Shown here piece after piece: positions 7,815-16,747 of a stretch of DNA of 64,000 nt (the first letter of the stretch is position 1; each line of letters begins with the position of its first letter). The notes below the pieces were generated by a model. It had not been told where the DNA came from. It made no database searches and worked only from the letters and a program-made list of their open reading frames with translations. The stretch is from Microbacteriaceae bacterium VKM Ac-2854 (GTDB lineage Bacteria > Actinomycetota > Actinomycetes > Actinomycetales > Microbacteriaceae): NCBI GenBank assembly GCA_013205085.1, contig JABMLH010000007.1, positions 186,001 through 250,000 on the forward strand, in the 5' to 3' direction. The position numbers were made by a program, and so were the translations under genes.

Positions 7815-9454
7815 CCCGCAAAGACGACGAGCTCGAGGGCGCGATGACGGCCGGCAAGGGCCCGACCGAGACGCTCGCGACGGATTCGCTGGCGGAGGAG
7901 GGGGCGGTCGCGGCGTCGGATGCTTCCGACGACGGCGTGCGTCGCCCGGCGTCGAACCTCGGCCACCGCGCCAGCCGCGGCGTCATCCAGACCCTCGGCG
8001 GCCAGTGGGGCAAGACCGCGATCCAGCTGATCTCGACCGTGGTGCTCGCGCGCCTGCTCGACCCCAGCGACTTCGGTCTGCTCGCGATGGTCACCGCGAT
8101 CGTCGGCGTCGCCGACCTGGTGCGCGACTTCGGCCTGACCGGCGCGATCGTGCAGGCCCGCAAGATGAGCGAGACGATCTGGCGCTCGGTGCTCTGGCTC
8201 TCGGTCTGCCTCGGCATCGTCGGCACGATCGTGATCGCCCTCTCCGCTCCCCTGATCGCGGCGCTCTACGACGAGCAGCGACTGATCGTGCTGACCCTCG
8301 CCGTGGCGCCGACCCTGTTCGTGAACAGCCTCTGCATGCCGCTGCAGGCGAAGGTGCAGCGCGACCTGAAGTTCGGCGTGCTGGCCAACATCGACGTGTT
8401 CTCGATGCTCGTCGGCGTCGTCGGCTCCGTGATCGCCGGCCTGCTCGGCTGGGGCGTCTGGTCGCTGGTCGTGCTGCAGGGCGGCGCGCTGCTCTACCGC
8501 GTGATCGCGCTCTGGGTCGCCGCCCGCCCGCGCTTCGGCCGCCCGCAGATCTCGCGCGAGGTGATCCCGCTGGTCACCACCGGCGGCAGCATCTTCGGGG
8601 TGCAGCTGCTGAACTACGCCGCCCGCAACGTCGACAACCTGGTCGTCGGCCAGCAGCTCGGCGCCGGTGCGCTCGGTCAGTACTCGCGGGCGTACTCGCT
8701 GTTCCTGCTGCCGCTGCAGCAGCTGAACGGCCCGCTCGGCCGCGTCGCGCTGCCGGTGCTCAGCTCGCTGCAGGACGACGGCGAGCGCTACCGCCGCTAC
8801 GTACGCGGCGCGCTGCTGGTGATCGGCTACCTCACGCTGCCGACCTTCGCCGTGCTCTCCGCGCTGGCCGCTCCGCTGGTCGAGCTGCTGCTCGGCCCGC
8901 AGTGGACCTCGACCGCGATGATCCTCTCGCTGCTCTCGATCGCCGGCATCGCGCAGGGCATCGGCAACGTGCAGGGCTGGATCTACATCTCGCTCGGTCG
9001 GGTGCACCGCCAGCTGATCTACTACGTCGTCACCCGTCCGATCGTGATCGCCTCGTTCTTCGTCGGCATCTGGTGGGGCGGCGTCAACGGCCTCGCGCTG
9101 CTGTACGGCTTGACCACCCTCTTCCTGCTCTTCCCCGGCTTCTGGCTCGCCATCCGCGGCACCTTCGTCACCGGCGCCGACATCGTGGTGCCGGTGCTGC
9201 GTCCGGCGCTGCTGGTGCCGTTCGTGTTCGGCTCCGCCTGGTACTTCGGGCAGCTCGGCGACTTCATCGCCATCGTGCACCTGATCATCGGTGGCATCGG
9301 CGCGCTGCTGCCGATCGCCGCGGCGATGGTGATTCCCGCGTATCGTCGGGACATCGGCACCATCTGGGCCTTCGTGAAGCAGGTGCGCAAGCCCAAGCCC
9401 AAGACGCCCGCCGCGCCGACCACCCCCGCTCCGACCGCCGAAGGCACCGCATGA
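7784..9454 (+). CDS. Wzx-like lipopolysaccharide/EPS flippase (MATE/MOP superfamily)
   Basis: Predicted 556 aa. After about 70 hydrophilic residues comes the family signature SRGVIQTLGGQWGKTAIQLISTVVLARLLDPSDFGLLAMV, read here in parts, followed by about 12-14 membrane segments; it resembles the WzxC/MviN-like branch that flips lipid-linked sugar units. The ATG at 7784 follows GAGGAGG at a good distance. An alternative ATG at 7811 overlaps the glycosyltransferase stop (ATGA) and would shorten the protein by 9 residues. The C-terminus is rich in Pro, Ala and Thr. Its stop overlaps the next gene (ATGA). Confidence 0.85.
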   Translation: MEPRRNDPGMTRKDDELEGAMTAGKGPTETLATDSLAEEGAVAASDASDDGVRRPASNLGHRASRGVIQTLGGQWGKTAIQLISTVVLARLLDPSDFGLLAMVTAIVGVADLVRDFGLTGAIVQARKMSETIWRSVLWLSVCLGIVGTIVIALSAPLIAALYDEQRLIVLTLAVAPTLFVNSLCMPLQAKVQRDLKFGVLANIDVFSMLVGVVGSVIAGLLGWGVWSLVVLQGGALLYRVIALWVAARPRFGRPQISREVIPLVTTGGSIFGVQLLNYAARNVDNLVVGQQLGAGALGQYSRAYSLFLLPLQQLNGPLGRVALPVLSSLQDDGERYRRYVRGALLVIGYLTLPTFAVLSALAAPLVELLLGPQWTSTAMILSLLSIAGIAQGIGNVQGWIYISLGRVHRQLIYYVVTRPIVIASFFVGIWWGGVNGLALLYGLTTLFLLFPGFWLAIRGTFVTGADIVVPVLRPALLVPFVFGSAWYFGQLGDFIAIVHLIIGGIGALLPIAAAMVIPAYRRDIGTIWAFVKQVRKPKPKTPAAPTTPAPTAEGTA

Positions 9455-10353
9455 CGTTCCGCTCCCTCCTCGCACGGCCCGCTCTCGCACGGACCTCGCT
9501 CGCGTTGCCCTCTCTCGCACTGGCCGGTCTCGTCCTCGCCCTGGCCGGTTGCACCTCGACGCCGGAGCCGGTCGCGACGTCGGAGGCTCCGGCCGCCGGG
9601 GCGCTGAGCTTCGAGGTCACCTCGATCGCGTCGCTCGGCGATTCCGTCACCGCCGGCGTGGCCGCGTGCGGCCGCAACGACTCCTGCCCGAGCGCCTCCT
9701 GGGTCGTCGGCACGGATCCGATCGTCGACTCCCTCGCCACTCGCGTCGAGTCGAGCACCGGCACCGCGCCGGTCACGGACAACTTCGCCCGCAAGGGCGC
9801 GAAGATCACCGAGATCGGCAGCCAGGTCGAGGGCGCGCTCGCGATGAAGCCCGACCTGGTCACCGTCCTGATGGGTTCGAACGACGCCTGCACGCGCAGC
9901 ACCACGAACATGACCTCGGTCGAGGACTTCCAGTCGGCCGCGACCCAGGCCCTCGGCGCGCTCTCCACGGGCCTGCCGGACGCGACGATCTACGTCTCCT
10001 CCATCCCCGACATCGTCGCCTTCTTCGAGGTCGAGCGAACGGATGCGGAGGCGCGCAACCTCTGGTCGCAGAGCGGCGGCTGCAACTCGCTGCTCGTGAA
10101 CCCGGATTCGGATGCGGAGGAGGACGTGAACCGCCGCGCGAAGGTGGGCGCGCTGATCGACAGCTTCAACACCATCCTCGGCGACACCTGCACCGCCCTG
10201 CCGAACTGCGTCTTCGACGACGGAGCGCTGCACGACATGGAGGTCACCGCCGACGACATCAGCGACGTCGACCACTTCCACCCGTCGATGGCCGGCCAGG
10301 CCAAGATCGCCGCGATCGCCTGGTCCCGCCTGGAGGCGGTGCCGGCGGGCTGA
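9451..10353 (+). CDS. SGNH/GDSL-hydrolase lipoprotein
   Basis: Predicted 300 aa. An Arg-containing hydrophobic signal ends in the lipobox LALAGC with Cys34, so it should be anchored outside the membrane. SGNH blocks are visible: SLGDSVTAG with nucleophile Ser65, DNFARKGAKI for block II, LMGSNDAC for block III, and DVDHFHPS near residue 277 with the Asp and His of the triad. The family comprises esterases and O-acetyl-hydrolases. The start overlaps the flippase stop (ATGA), so it is the last gene of this operon. Removing acyl groups from the exported polysaccharide is a reasonable inference given the nearby acetyltransferases. Confidence 0.85.
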   Translation: MTFRSLLARPALARTSLALPSLALAGLVLALAGCTSTPEPVATSEAPAAGALSFEVTSIASLGDSVTAGVAACGRNDSCPSASWVVGTDPIVDSLATRVESSTGTAPVTDNFARKGAKITEIGSQVEGALAMKPDLVTVLMGSNDACTRSTTNMTSVEDFQSAATQALGALSTGLPDATIYVSSIPDIVAFFEVERTDAEARNLWSQSGGCNSLLVNPDSDAEEDVNRRAKVGALIDSFNTILGDTCTALPNCVFDDGALHDMEVTADDISDVDHFHPSMAGQAKIAAIAWSRLEAVPAG

Positions 10354-10366
10354 GTCTGCTCCTGTC

Positions 10367-10491
10367 CGCTGGTTGAGCTTGCCGAGACCGTCCGTGTCCG
10401 CTCGTTGAGCCTGCCGAAACCGTCGGTGTCCGCTGGTTGAGCTTGCCGAAACCATGCGCGGTCGGGTTGTGATTTCGGCAGGCTCAATCGG
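10367..10491. repeat. Cluster of intergenic repeats, GGTTGAGCTTGCCGAAACC family
   Basis: Three direct copies of an element close to GGTTGAGCTTGCCGAAACC lie at about 10370-10389, 10403-10421 and 10435-10453. An inverted copy (TTTCGGCAGGCTCAATC) lies at 10473-10489, so the last direct copy and the inverted copy can form a hairpin. The cluster lies between two convergent operons and could act as a two-way terminator. A further inverted pair of the same family is at 49029-49099. Confidence 0.8.
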
Positions 10492-10548
10492 CGTCGATCG
10501 GGTTCGCGGTCGAGAAACCGTGGCCGATCGGCGCTCTCGCGAGCTCGC

Positions 10549-11547
10549 TTACGCCGTCCGCGCCTCGCGCGCGACCGGCGCCACCTCGGGCAGACGCTCG
10601 CGGCCCTCGTAGAAGCGGAACGCCGGCACCTCCGTCGCGAAGCCCGTGCTCATCCGCGCGGCGCGCAGCAGCAGCGCCTCGTCCAGCTCCTCCACGGAGG
10701 CGGCGATCGCCAGCCCGCGGCGGTCCAGCTCGCGCGCGATCTGCAGCTGGTGGTCGTCGATGTGCTCGCCGTGCTTCGCCAGGCGCGGCACCAGGATGGG
10801 CATCTTGCCCGCCTCGATCGCGGTGACGGCGGCGCCGGTGCCGGAGTGCGCGATCACCACATCCGCCTCGGCCACCGCCTCCTGCAGCTCGTGGTGCGGC
10901 ACGCTCGCGCGGCCCTGGATGCCGTGCTGCGACACATCCGCCAGGCCCGACTGCCAGAGCGTGTCGACGCCGGTGAGCAGCGGCACCAACGCGGTGAACA
11001 GCCGGTCGAACGGATAGCCGTCCTGCGTGCCGACCGAAACGACGGCCTTCGAGATGCTCGAGACCTCGCGCGCGGGGCCCGACACGTACGCGTCGAAGAT
11101 GGAGCCGCCGAACTGCCAGCGCTCATCCGCCCAGGCGGGGTACTGCGTGTACGTCGAGACGTTCTTGATCTTCGAGATGATCTTGCCCGTCATCGACGGG
11201 CCGTCGGCGCGCGCGGCGCTCTCGATGTAGTGGCAGGGGATGCCGCGCAGGCTCGCCTCCGGCATAAAGGACACGGCCGGGCTCGAGCCCGTGCTGAACA
11301 CGGCGTCGTAGCCGCCGCGCTTGAGGATCCCGTGCGCCAGCGCGGAGTTGCGCAGGATGGGCAGCGCGTCGCGGGGGGCGGCGAAGCGGCTGTAGGTCAC
11401 CCGGCGGTCGGCCAGCAGCGAGCGGCTCAGCCCGTTGTCGAAGGTCACCCAGTGCTGGTCCTCCGGAGCGATCCCGAAGCGCTTGGCGAGGGTGAACAGC
11501 TGCTTGAGGTGGCCTCCACCGGAGCAGACGAAAAGATACTGGGACAT
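10549..11547 (-). CDS. Polysaccharide glycosyltransferase of the Alg14/Alg13 (CpsF-CpsG, EpsE-EpsF) type, fused
   Basis: Predicted 332 aa. The N-terminal half starts MSQYLFVCSGGGHLKQLFTL, the membrane-anchoring Alg14/PssD-like signature. The C-terminal half contains AVVSVGTQDGYPFDRL and VVIAHSGTGAAVTAIEAGK, typical of the Alg13/GT28 UDP-sugar-binding catalytic domain. In many bacteria the two halves are separate genes; here they are one protein. The ATG at 11547 has GAGGAG just upstream and is preferred to a GTG 12 nt earlier. It probably adds the second sugar of the repeat unit to an undecaprenyl-linked sugar. Confidence 0.85.
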   Translation of the reverse strand: MSQYLFVCSGGGHLKQLFTLAKRFGIAPEDQHWVTFDNGLSRSLLADRRVTYSRFAAPRDALPILRNSALAHGILKRGGYDAVFSTGSSPAVSFMPEASLRGIPCHYIESAARADGPSMTGKIISKIKNVSTYTQYPAWADERWQFGGSIFDAYVSGPAREVSSISKAVVSVGTQDGYPFDRLFTALVPLLTGVDTLWQSGLADVSQHGIQGRASVPHHELQEAVAEADVVIAHSGTGAAVTAIEAGKMPILVPRLAKHGEHIDDHQLQIARELDRRGLAIAASVEELDEALLLRAARMSTGFATEVPAFRFYEGRERLPEVAPVAREARTA

Positions 11548-11749
11548 GACGCTCCTCACTCGTTCGACGGCGGTCGAGCGAATGAATGACGGGACGGGTG
11601 GCGGGGCGCGTGCAGCGGCGTCAGATTTCGACGGTGGCGGACAGTCGAGCGAGGCGAGCCTCGCGGCTCCCAGAATAGCGAGAGGGGGCGCAGTGGGCCA
11701 CGGCTTCTCGCCGTGTGACCAGGCTATTTACCCTCGCGTCCCGGAAGTG
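11548..11749 (-). promoter_or_regulatory. Intergenic region with a possible promoter for the fused glycosyltransferase
   Basis: On the minus strand GTAACA (11743-11738) and TAAATA (11720-11715) are 17 bases apart and lie within a locally A+T-rich patch. This is a weak match to a housekeeping promoter. Nothing else is recognisable in these 200 bases. Confidence 0.3.
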
Positions 11750-12946
11750 TTACACGGCGGACACAGAGCGGGTGCCGCCCGAGCGGTGGCCGTCCAGATC
11801 CAGAGCCATCGTCAGCACGCTCTGGTGCCGCGCCGTCCACGAGTTGCCGTTCACGAACGCCATCCGCTCGTCCTCCGTGGCCATGCCGGCCGCGAGGGCC
11901 TCATCGACCACATCCGCGAATTCGGCCATGGTCGGCACGATCCGGATGCGGTCGCTGATGCCGTGGATCGGCGGCAGATCGACCGAGATCACCGGGCAAC
12001 CGCTGGCGACGTACTCGTAGAGCTTGAGCGGGCTCATCGCCTCGGTCAGGTCCGTGTGCCGATGCGCGAGCAGGCACAGCTCGACGTTGCGCATGGTCGC
12101 GACGAGTTCGCGACGCCCCACGGACGGGCGCAGGTACACGTTGGGCAGCTCCGCGATCGGGGCGAGCCACGCGGCGTCCGGCTGCGGGCCCATCAGGATG
12201 ATCTGCAGCGATGGGCGGGCGGTGGCCAGCGTGCGCACACCCTCGACGTCGAGTCGGTCATCCAGCGTGCCGACGTGCAGCGCACGCGGCCCGGGGATCG
12301 CGGCCAGCCAGGCCGGCGATTCGGGCACGGGGCCCGACCACTCCTGCGGCGCGACGCCGTTCGGGATCACGGCGTGCGGACCCTCCGGCGCGATCCGGTC
12401 GATGATCTCCTGCGAGACGGCCGTCACCGAGCGCCCGCGCGTCGCGACGCGACGGTACGCCTCGCGGAACGCCGGCCACGAGGCGCGGAAGCGCGGCGAG
12501 TTCGACCAGTCGTCGCGGGAGAAGAACATCACGTGCTCGGCCCACGTCATCGGCGCGTAGCCGGCGACCACCGGATTCGTGGTGATCGCGACGGGGCGCA
12601 CCAGTTCGTGCCGCTCCACGACACGGGCGACCGACGCGTCCCAGCGCGCGTACTCCTCGTCGAGCTCCTCGATCGAGGTGGGGTCCTTCTTCTGCAGCCG
12701 CAGCGGCGTGTGCAGGATCAGCTCGGGCGAACTCGGGAAGTGCGCCTCCTTCTTCAGCAGCTGCCGCGCCGTGTAGCTCGGTGCCCAGCGGAAGGGATTC
12801 ACCACGAGCAGCTTGCCCACGTGCGGCGAGTTCATCAGCGTCGTGAGCAGCTGATCCGGCGGGCGCATCATGCCGCGGGCGACCGCATCCGTGTACGTCT
12901 CGTAGGAGAACGTGAAGACCACGTCGCGGACGAGCTCCGAACTCAT
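11750..12946 (-). CDS. GT-B glycosyltransferase (group 1 family)
   Basis: Predicted 398 aa. The N-terminal part reads DVVFTFSYETYTDAVARGMMRPPD, and the C-terminal domain has RALHVGTLDDRLDVEGVR and the group 1 signature MSPLKLYEYVASGCPVISVD. Central segments AVSQEIIDRI and HAVIPNGV are typical of the hinge region of this family. It should use a nucleotide sugar in polysaccharide synthesis. Its ATG overlaps the stop of the upstream acetyltransferase (12943-12946), so the two genes are co-translated. Confidence 0.85.
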   Translation of the reverse strand: MSSELVRDVVFTFSYETYTDAVARGMMRPPDQLLTTLMNSPHVGKLLVVNPFRWAPSYTARQLLKKEAHFPSSPELILHTPLRLQKKDPTSIEELDEEYARWDASVARVVERHELVRPVAITTNPVVAGYAPMTWAEHVMFFSRDDWSNSPRFRASWPAFREAYRRVATRGRSVTAVSQEIIDRIAPEGPHAVIPNGVAPQEWSGPVPESPAWLAAIPGPRALHVGTLDDRLDVEGVRTLATARPSLQIILMGPQPDAAWLAPIAELPNVYLRPSVGRRELVATMRNVELCLLAHRHTDLTEAMSPLKLYEYVASGCPVISVDLPPIHGISDRIRIVPTMAEFADVVDEALAAGMATEDERMAFVNGNSWTARHQSVLTMALDLDGHRSGGTRSVSAV

Positions 12947-13512
12947 CGGGCCAGCACGCGGATCACGCGCGCGGGCGAGCCGACGGCCACCCCGTAGTCG
13001 GGCACGTCGCTGCGCACGACGGCGTTGGCGCCGATCACGGCGTTACGGCCGATGGTGACGCCGGGCATCACCATCACGTTCAGGCCGAGCCAGGCGCCCT
13101 GTTTGATCAGCACGGGCGCGATGCGGTCCAGCGGCTGGTCGCGGATGAAGGTGTCGGGATCGGTGAAGCCGTGCGAGTGATCGGAGATGTAGACGCCGCG
13201 CGCCATCGCGACGCCGTCCTCGATGATCACGCTCTGCACCGCAGTGACCGCGGTCATGTTCATCCGGACCCGGTTCCCGATGATCAGGGCGGGCGAGGGC
13301 GCATCCTCGGACGGCACGAGCAGCATGCAGTTCGCGCCGATCAGGACGTTGTCGCCGATCGAGATCTTGCCGCCGTTGCCGGTGCGGAACGGCAGGCAGA
13401 TCCGCGAGCCAGGTCCGAAGCGGTGGAACCCTCTGGCGACGAACTTGCTGAAGATCAGGTCGCGGCCGCGCTGCGCGAGAAGCGCAAGGTCCAGTCCGTT
13501 CACAGCATCCAC
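12943..13512 (-). CDS. Hexapeptide-repeat acetyltransferase
   Basis: Predicted 189 aa with repeated hexapeptide strands (ISIGDNVLIGANCMLL, ALIIGNRVRMNMTAV, VIIEDGVAMARGVYISDHSHG, VTIGRNAVIGANAVVRSDVPDYGVAVGSPARVI, given in parts). The HSHG segment supplies the usual catalytic His of the LacA/NodL/WcaF-type acyltransferases, and the ending GVAVGSPARVIRVL is typical. It is the first gene of a two- or three-gene right-to-left unit with the downstream glycosyltransferases and probably O-acetylates the polysaccharide or a precursor. Confidence 0.88.
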   Translation of the reverse strand: MDAVNGLDLALLAQRGRDLIFSKFVARGFHRFGPGSRICLPFRTGNGGKISIGDNVLIGANCMLLVPSEDAPSPALIIGNRVRMNMTAVTAVQSVIIEDGVAMARGVYISDHSHGFTDPDTFIRDQPLDRIAPVLIKQGAWLGLNVMVMPGVTIGRNAVIGANAVVRSDVPDYGVAVGSPARVIRVLAR

Positions 13513-13765
13513 TCCAGGTCGGCGCGATCGTTCGGGGGTCGCGCGCGAGCATTCACACAGTACCTATCTCCGCCATGCCCGCGGTCGCCAGGACGCCTCG
13601 GACCCGCGCATTTAATCGTCCCGAAACAGAATCGATGCCGTCGGGAAACCGGGCGGGCCCAAGCCGAAGGATCGTCGGGATCACGCGGTTGCGCCGACGG
13701 TCAGCCGCCGCCCATCGCGGCGCGTAAAATCGATGAGTCCCCAGCATTTCTCGAGAGGCTCGATC

Positions 13766-14374
13766 GTGGCCATCGCCTACGAATCCGTCCGCTCGGCGGG
13801 GCGCTACTGGAGCGTTCCCCTCGCGCGCGCCGTGGTCGCGCTCGCCGTCGGCATCGTCGTCACCTTCTCCGCCGACCACACGCCGAGCTTCGGGCTCGCC
13901 GTTTTCGGCGCGTTCGCGCTCGTCGCCGGAGTGATCGGCGCGATCCTGCACACCGCCCGCGTCGCGGGGCGGGCGCGCGCTCTGCTGCTCACCTCGGCAT
14001 CCGTCGACGTCCTCGCCGGCGTGATCGCCATCCTGCTGCTGCTCACCGCGCCGAGCCTCGACGGGTTCGTCTACCTCGTCGCCGTGTGGGGGGTGTTCTC
14101 CGGAGTGCCGGAGTTCCTCGCGGGCCGGGCAGCGCGCACGGATGCGCCGCTCGCCGCGGCCTCCCGCGACTGGCGCCTGGTCGGTGCCGCCACCGCGCTG
14201 TTCGGTGTGGTGTTCGCCGTGCTGCCGCCGCACCCGATCGTGTCCGTCGGGCTGCTCGGCGCGTACGCCGTGATGCTCGGTGTCTTCCTCGGCATCGCGG
14301 CCTTCTCGCTCAAATGGGCCGCCGCCGGCGCCGGTTCTCCGATCCAGAAACCCAACGACGGAGAACTCCGATGA
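13766..14374 (+). CDS. DUF308/HdeD-family membrane protein
   Basis: Predicted 202 aa from a GTG at 13766 behind GAGAGG. Six hydrophobic segments are arranged as short paired helices with the GVFSGVPEFLAGRAAR loop seen in DUF308/HdeD-type proteins. An in-frame ATG at 13733 would add 11 residues, but it lies directly after TAAAAT, a likely -10 box, so the later start is preferred. The stop overlaps the next gene (ATGA). The biochemical function of these proteins is not known; HdeD itself is linked to acid stress in enteric bacteria. Confidence 0.7.
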   Translation: MAIAYESVRSAGRYWSVPLARAVVALAVGIVVTFSADHTPSFGLAVFGAFALVAGVIGAILHTARVAGRARALLLTSASVDVLAGVIAILLLLTAPSLDGFVYLVAVWGVFSGVPEFLAGRAARTDAPLAAASRDWRLVGAATALFGVVFAVLPPHPIVSVGLLGAYAVMLGVFLGIAAFSLKWAAAGAGSPIQKPNDGELR

Positions 14375-14709
14375 CGGCAGCCACCCCCGAACAGCCCGAT
14401 GAGCCCGCGGTGGCTCCCGGGCAGACTCCCGGCGTCGGCGCCGAGGACTTCCGTCCGCAGACGTTCCAGCCCACGCGCAAGGACCGCCTCCGCCCGGCCG
14501 AGCTGATCGCCGTCTCGGCGGGGATGGCGCTGTTCGTCGGCCTGATCGTACTGCTGTCGACGCGCGAGATCGTGCTGTCGCTGATCTTCTTCGGGGTCGC
14601 CTTCATCGTGGTCCTGGTCGCGATCGCGATGTTCTCGCTGTCGTTCAAGCCTGACGACGCCGAGATCGCGGACCTCAAGGAGCAGGACGAGAGCGGACGG
14701 CACGGGTAG
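14371..14709 (+). CDS. Small two-helix membrane protein, unknown function
   Basis: Predicted 112 aa. A Pro/Glu-rich N-terminus of about 45 residues is followed by two membrane helices (LIAVSAGMALFVGLIVLL and LIFFGVAFIVVLVAIAMFSL) and a charged tail ending SGRHG. It is translationally coupled to the DUF308 gene through an ATGA overlap. I do not recognise a family; the shape resembles small actinobacterial membrane proteins annotated as hypothetical. Confidence 0.7.
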   Translation: MTAATPEQPDEPAVAPGQTPGVGAEDFRPQTFQPTRKDRLRPAELIAVSAGMALFVGLIVLLSTREIVLSLIFFGVAFIVVLVAIAMFSLSFKPDDAEIADLKEQDESGRHG

Positions 14710-14777
14710 CGCCCCAGGGTTGCCACTTCGCCGGTGAGTCTCCGACGACGTGACAACCCTTCGGCTGCGGGGCGCTA
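14707..14777. terminator. Bidirectional palindrome, GGGTTGTCA family, enclosing both stop codons
   Basis: Outer arms TAGCGCCCC (14707-14715) and GGGGCGCTA (14769-14777) are perfectly complementary. Inner arms AGGGTTGCCACTTCG (14716-14730) and GACGTGACAACCCT (14747-14760) pair imperfectly. The outer arms contain the TAG of the rightward gene and the TAG of purB on the opposite strand. It sits exactly between convergent genes, as a two-way terminator would. Confidence 0.75.
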
Positions 14778-16157
14778 GTTCAGGCGGTCGACGAGGGCGC
14801 TCGCGGCGCCGATGTAGGAGCCGGGGGTGAGCGCGAGCAGGCGGGACTTGGCGTCGGCGCCGATGTCGAGCGCCTGCACGAACGCGGCGAGGTCGGCGGC
14901 GCCGATCCGCTTGCCGCGGGTGAGGTCCTTGAGCATCGCGTACGGATCCGTGATCGACGAGCGACCGGCGGTCACCTCGGCGCGGATGACGGTCTGGATC
15001 GCCTCGCCGAGGATCTCCCAGTTGCCGTCGAGGTCGGCGGCGAGCAGGATCGGATCGAGGTCGATCTCTTTCAGCCCGCGCTCGATGTTGTCCAGCGCGA
15101 GCAGCGAGTGTCCGAAGCCGACGCCGATGTTGCGCTGCGTCGTCGAGTCGGTCAGGTCGCGCTGCAGCCGCGAGGTGACCAGCGTCTGCGCGAGCGAGTC
15201 GAGCAGCGCGCTGGAGAGCTCGAGGTTCGCCTCGGCGTTCTCGAAGCGGATCGGGTTGATCTTGTGCGGCATCGTCGAGGAGCCCGTCGCTCCGGCCTGC
15301 GGGATCTGCCGGAAGTAGCCCAGCGAGATGTAGGTCCAGATATCGGTGCAGAGGTTGTGCAGGATGCGGTTGACGTGGGCGACCTTGCCGTAGAGCTCCG
15401 CCTGCCAGTCGTGCGACTCGATCTGGGTGGTCAGCGGGTTCCAGGTCAGCCCGAGCGAGGTGACGAACTCCTGCGAGATCGCGGGCCAGTCGGCCTCGGC
15501 GTCCGCGACCATGTGGGCCGCGAAGGTGCCGGTCGCGCCGCTGAACTTGCCGAGATACTCGGTCTGCTCGATCTGGGCGATCACCCGCTCGATCCGGTAG
15601 ACGAAGACCGCCAACTCCTTGCCCATGGTGCTGGGCGTTGCCGGCTGACCGTGGGTGCGGCTGAGCATCGAATCGTCGCGGTAGCGGATCGACAGCTCGC
15701 GCAGCGAGGCGACGACGCCGCGCAGCTTCGGCAGCCAGATCTCGCGCACGGCCTGGCTGACCGTGATCGCGTAGGACAGGTTGTTGATGTCCTCCGACGT
15801 CGCGGCGAAGTGGGTCAACTCGGCGATGTCGTTCAGCCCGAGCTGCTCCAGCCAGTGCCGCACCAAGTACTCGACGGCCTTGACGTCGTGACGCGTGCGC
15901 GCCTCCAACGTGGCCAACTCGTCGATCTCCGGCTGGCCGAACTCGGCGGCCAGACGGCGCAGCTCGTGCGCGCTCTCGCGGGAGACCGGCTCCGAGCCGA
16001 ACATCCGGTGATCGGTCAGGTAGAGCAGCCACTCGACCTCGACGTGCACCCGGGCGCGGTTCAGCCCGGCCTCGGAGAGGTACTCGCCGAGGGAGGTGAC
16101 GGCGGCGTTGTAGCGGCCGTCGAGCGGGCTGATCGGCTGAGGGGGGAGCGGGCTCAT
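14775..16157 (-). CDS. purB: Adenylosuccinate lyase
   Basis: Predicted 460 aa, near the usual length. It begins PISPLDGRYNAAV and contains the superfamily signature GSSTMPHKINPIRFENAEAN, plus TSEDINNLSYAI and SRTHGQPATPSTMGKE, with the catalytic His and the mobile-loop Ser. PurB splits SAICAR and adenylosuccinate to release fumarate in purine synthesis. The organisation resembles the E. coli-type branch of the family. The start at 16157 overlaps the stop of the upstream phosphatase gene, so the two are probably co-transcribed. Confidence 0.96.
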   Translation of the reverse strand: MSPLPPQPISPLDGRYNAAVTSLGEYLSEAGLNRARVHVEVEWLLYLTDHRMFGSEPVSRESAHELRRLAAEFGQPEIDELATLEARTRHDVKAVEYLVRHWLEQLGLNDIAELTHFAATSEDINNLSYAITVSQAVREIWLPKLRGVVASLRELSIRYRDDSMLSRTHGQPATPSTMGKELAVFVYRIERVIAQIEQTEYLGKFSGATGTFAAHMVADAEADWPAISQEFVTSLGLTWNPLTTQIESHDWQAELYGKVAHVNRILHNLCTDIWTYISLGYFRQIPQAGATGSSTMPHKINPIRFENAEANLELSSALLDSLAQTLVTSRLQRDLTDSTTQRNIGVGFGHSLLALDNIERGLKEIDLDPILLAADLDGNWEILGEAIQTVIRAEVTAGRSSITDPYAMLKDLTRGKRIGAADLAAFVQALDIGADAKSRLLALTPGSYIGAASALVDRLN

Positions 16158-16747
16158 GCGGTGAGGCCTCCATTGTCTGTTGCATTGACGGGAACGGTCG
16201 GGATGGATTGGGTGTCGTGCCTGGCGTGCACGGAGCCGCGCAGTCCGGGCTCGATCTGGCGGAACAGGGCGACGCACGCCGCCTCGATCATCGAGAGGAC
16301 GGCGTCGAAGGTGGCGTCGTCGGAGTAGTACGGGTCGGGCACGTCGCCGCGCAGCGACAGGTTCGGCTCGAAGGCGAGCAGCCGGCGCACCTTGGCGCGG
16401 TCGGAGTCGTCGCGGCCCCAGGAGCGCAGCGCGCGCTCGTGACCACGATCCAGCGCGATCACGAGGTCGAGCTGGTCGAAGCGCTCGATGTCGAAGAGGC
16501 GGGCGCGGTGCTGGCTGCCGTCGTAGCCGCGGCGCGCGAGCGCTTCGATCGCTCGGCGGTCGGCGTGCTCACCGAGATGCCACTCACCGGTGCCCGCCGA
16601 GGTGACCTCCAGCGTCTCGCTCAGGCCGGCGCGCTCCGCGAGTTCGCGCAGCACGACCTCGGCCATGGGGGAGCGGCAGATGTTGCCCGTGCAGACGAAG
16701 CACACCGTGAACGCCGAGGGGGCGTCGCGGGTGTCGTCGGAAGTCAC
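16154..16747 (-). CDS. Low-molecular-weight protein-tyrosine phosphatase
   Basis: Predicted 197 aa from a GTG at 16747. The active-site loop CTGNICRS (Cys19 to Ser26) follows VCFV near the N-terminus, and VPDPYYSDDATF near residue 150 supplies the general-acid Asp of the DPYY motif. It dephosphorylates phosphotyrosine. The GTG follows CAGAAT by 6 nt, which fits a leaderless transcript; an upstream ATG at 16807 would add 20 poorly conserved-looking residues. The C-terminal 30 residues extend beyond the usual domain. Coupled to purB by a 4 nt overlap. Confidence 0.9.
   Translation of the reverse strand: MTSDDTRDAPSAFTVCFVCTGNICRSPMAEVVLRELAERAGLSETLEVTSAGTGEWHLGEHADRRAIEALARRGYDGSQHRARLFDIERFDQLDLVIALDRGHERALRSWGRDDSDRAKVRRLLAFEPNLSLRGDVPDPYYSDDATFDAVLSMIEAACVALFRQIEPGLRGSVHARHDTQSIPTVPVNATDNGGLTA

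Noticed and set aside
14071-16185. Roughly 700-codon frame overlapping purB on the same strand
   Set aside because: Arg/Pro-rich low-complexity translation; purB in the other frame has all family motifs.
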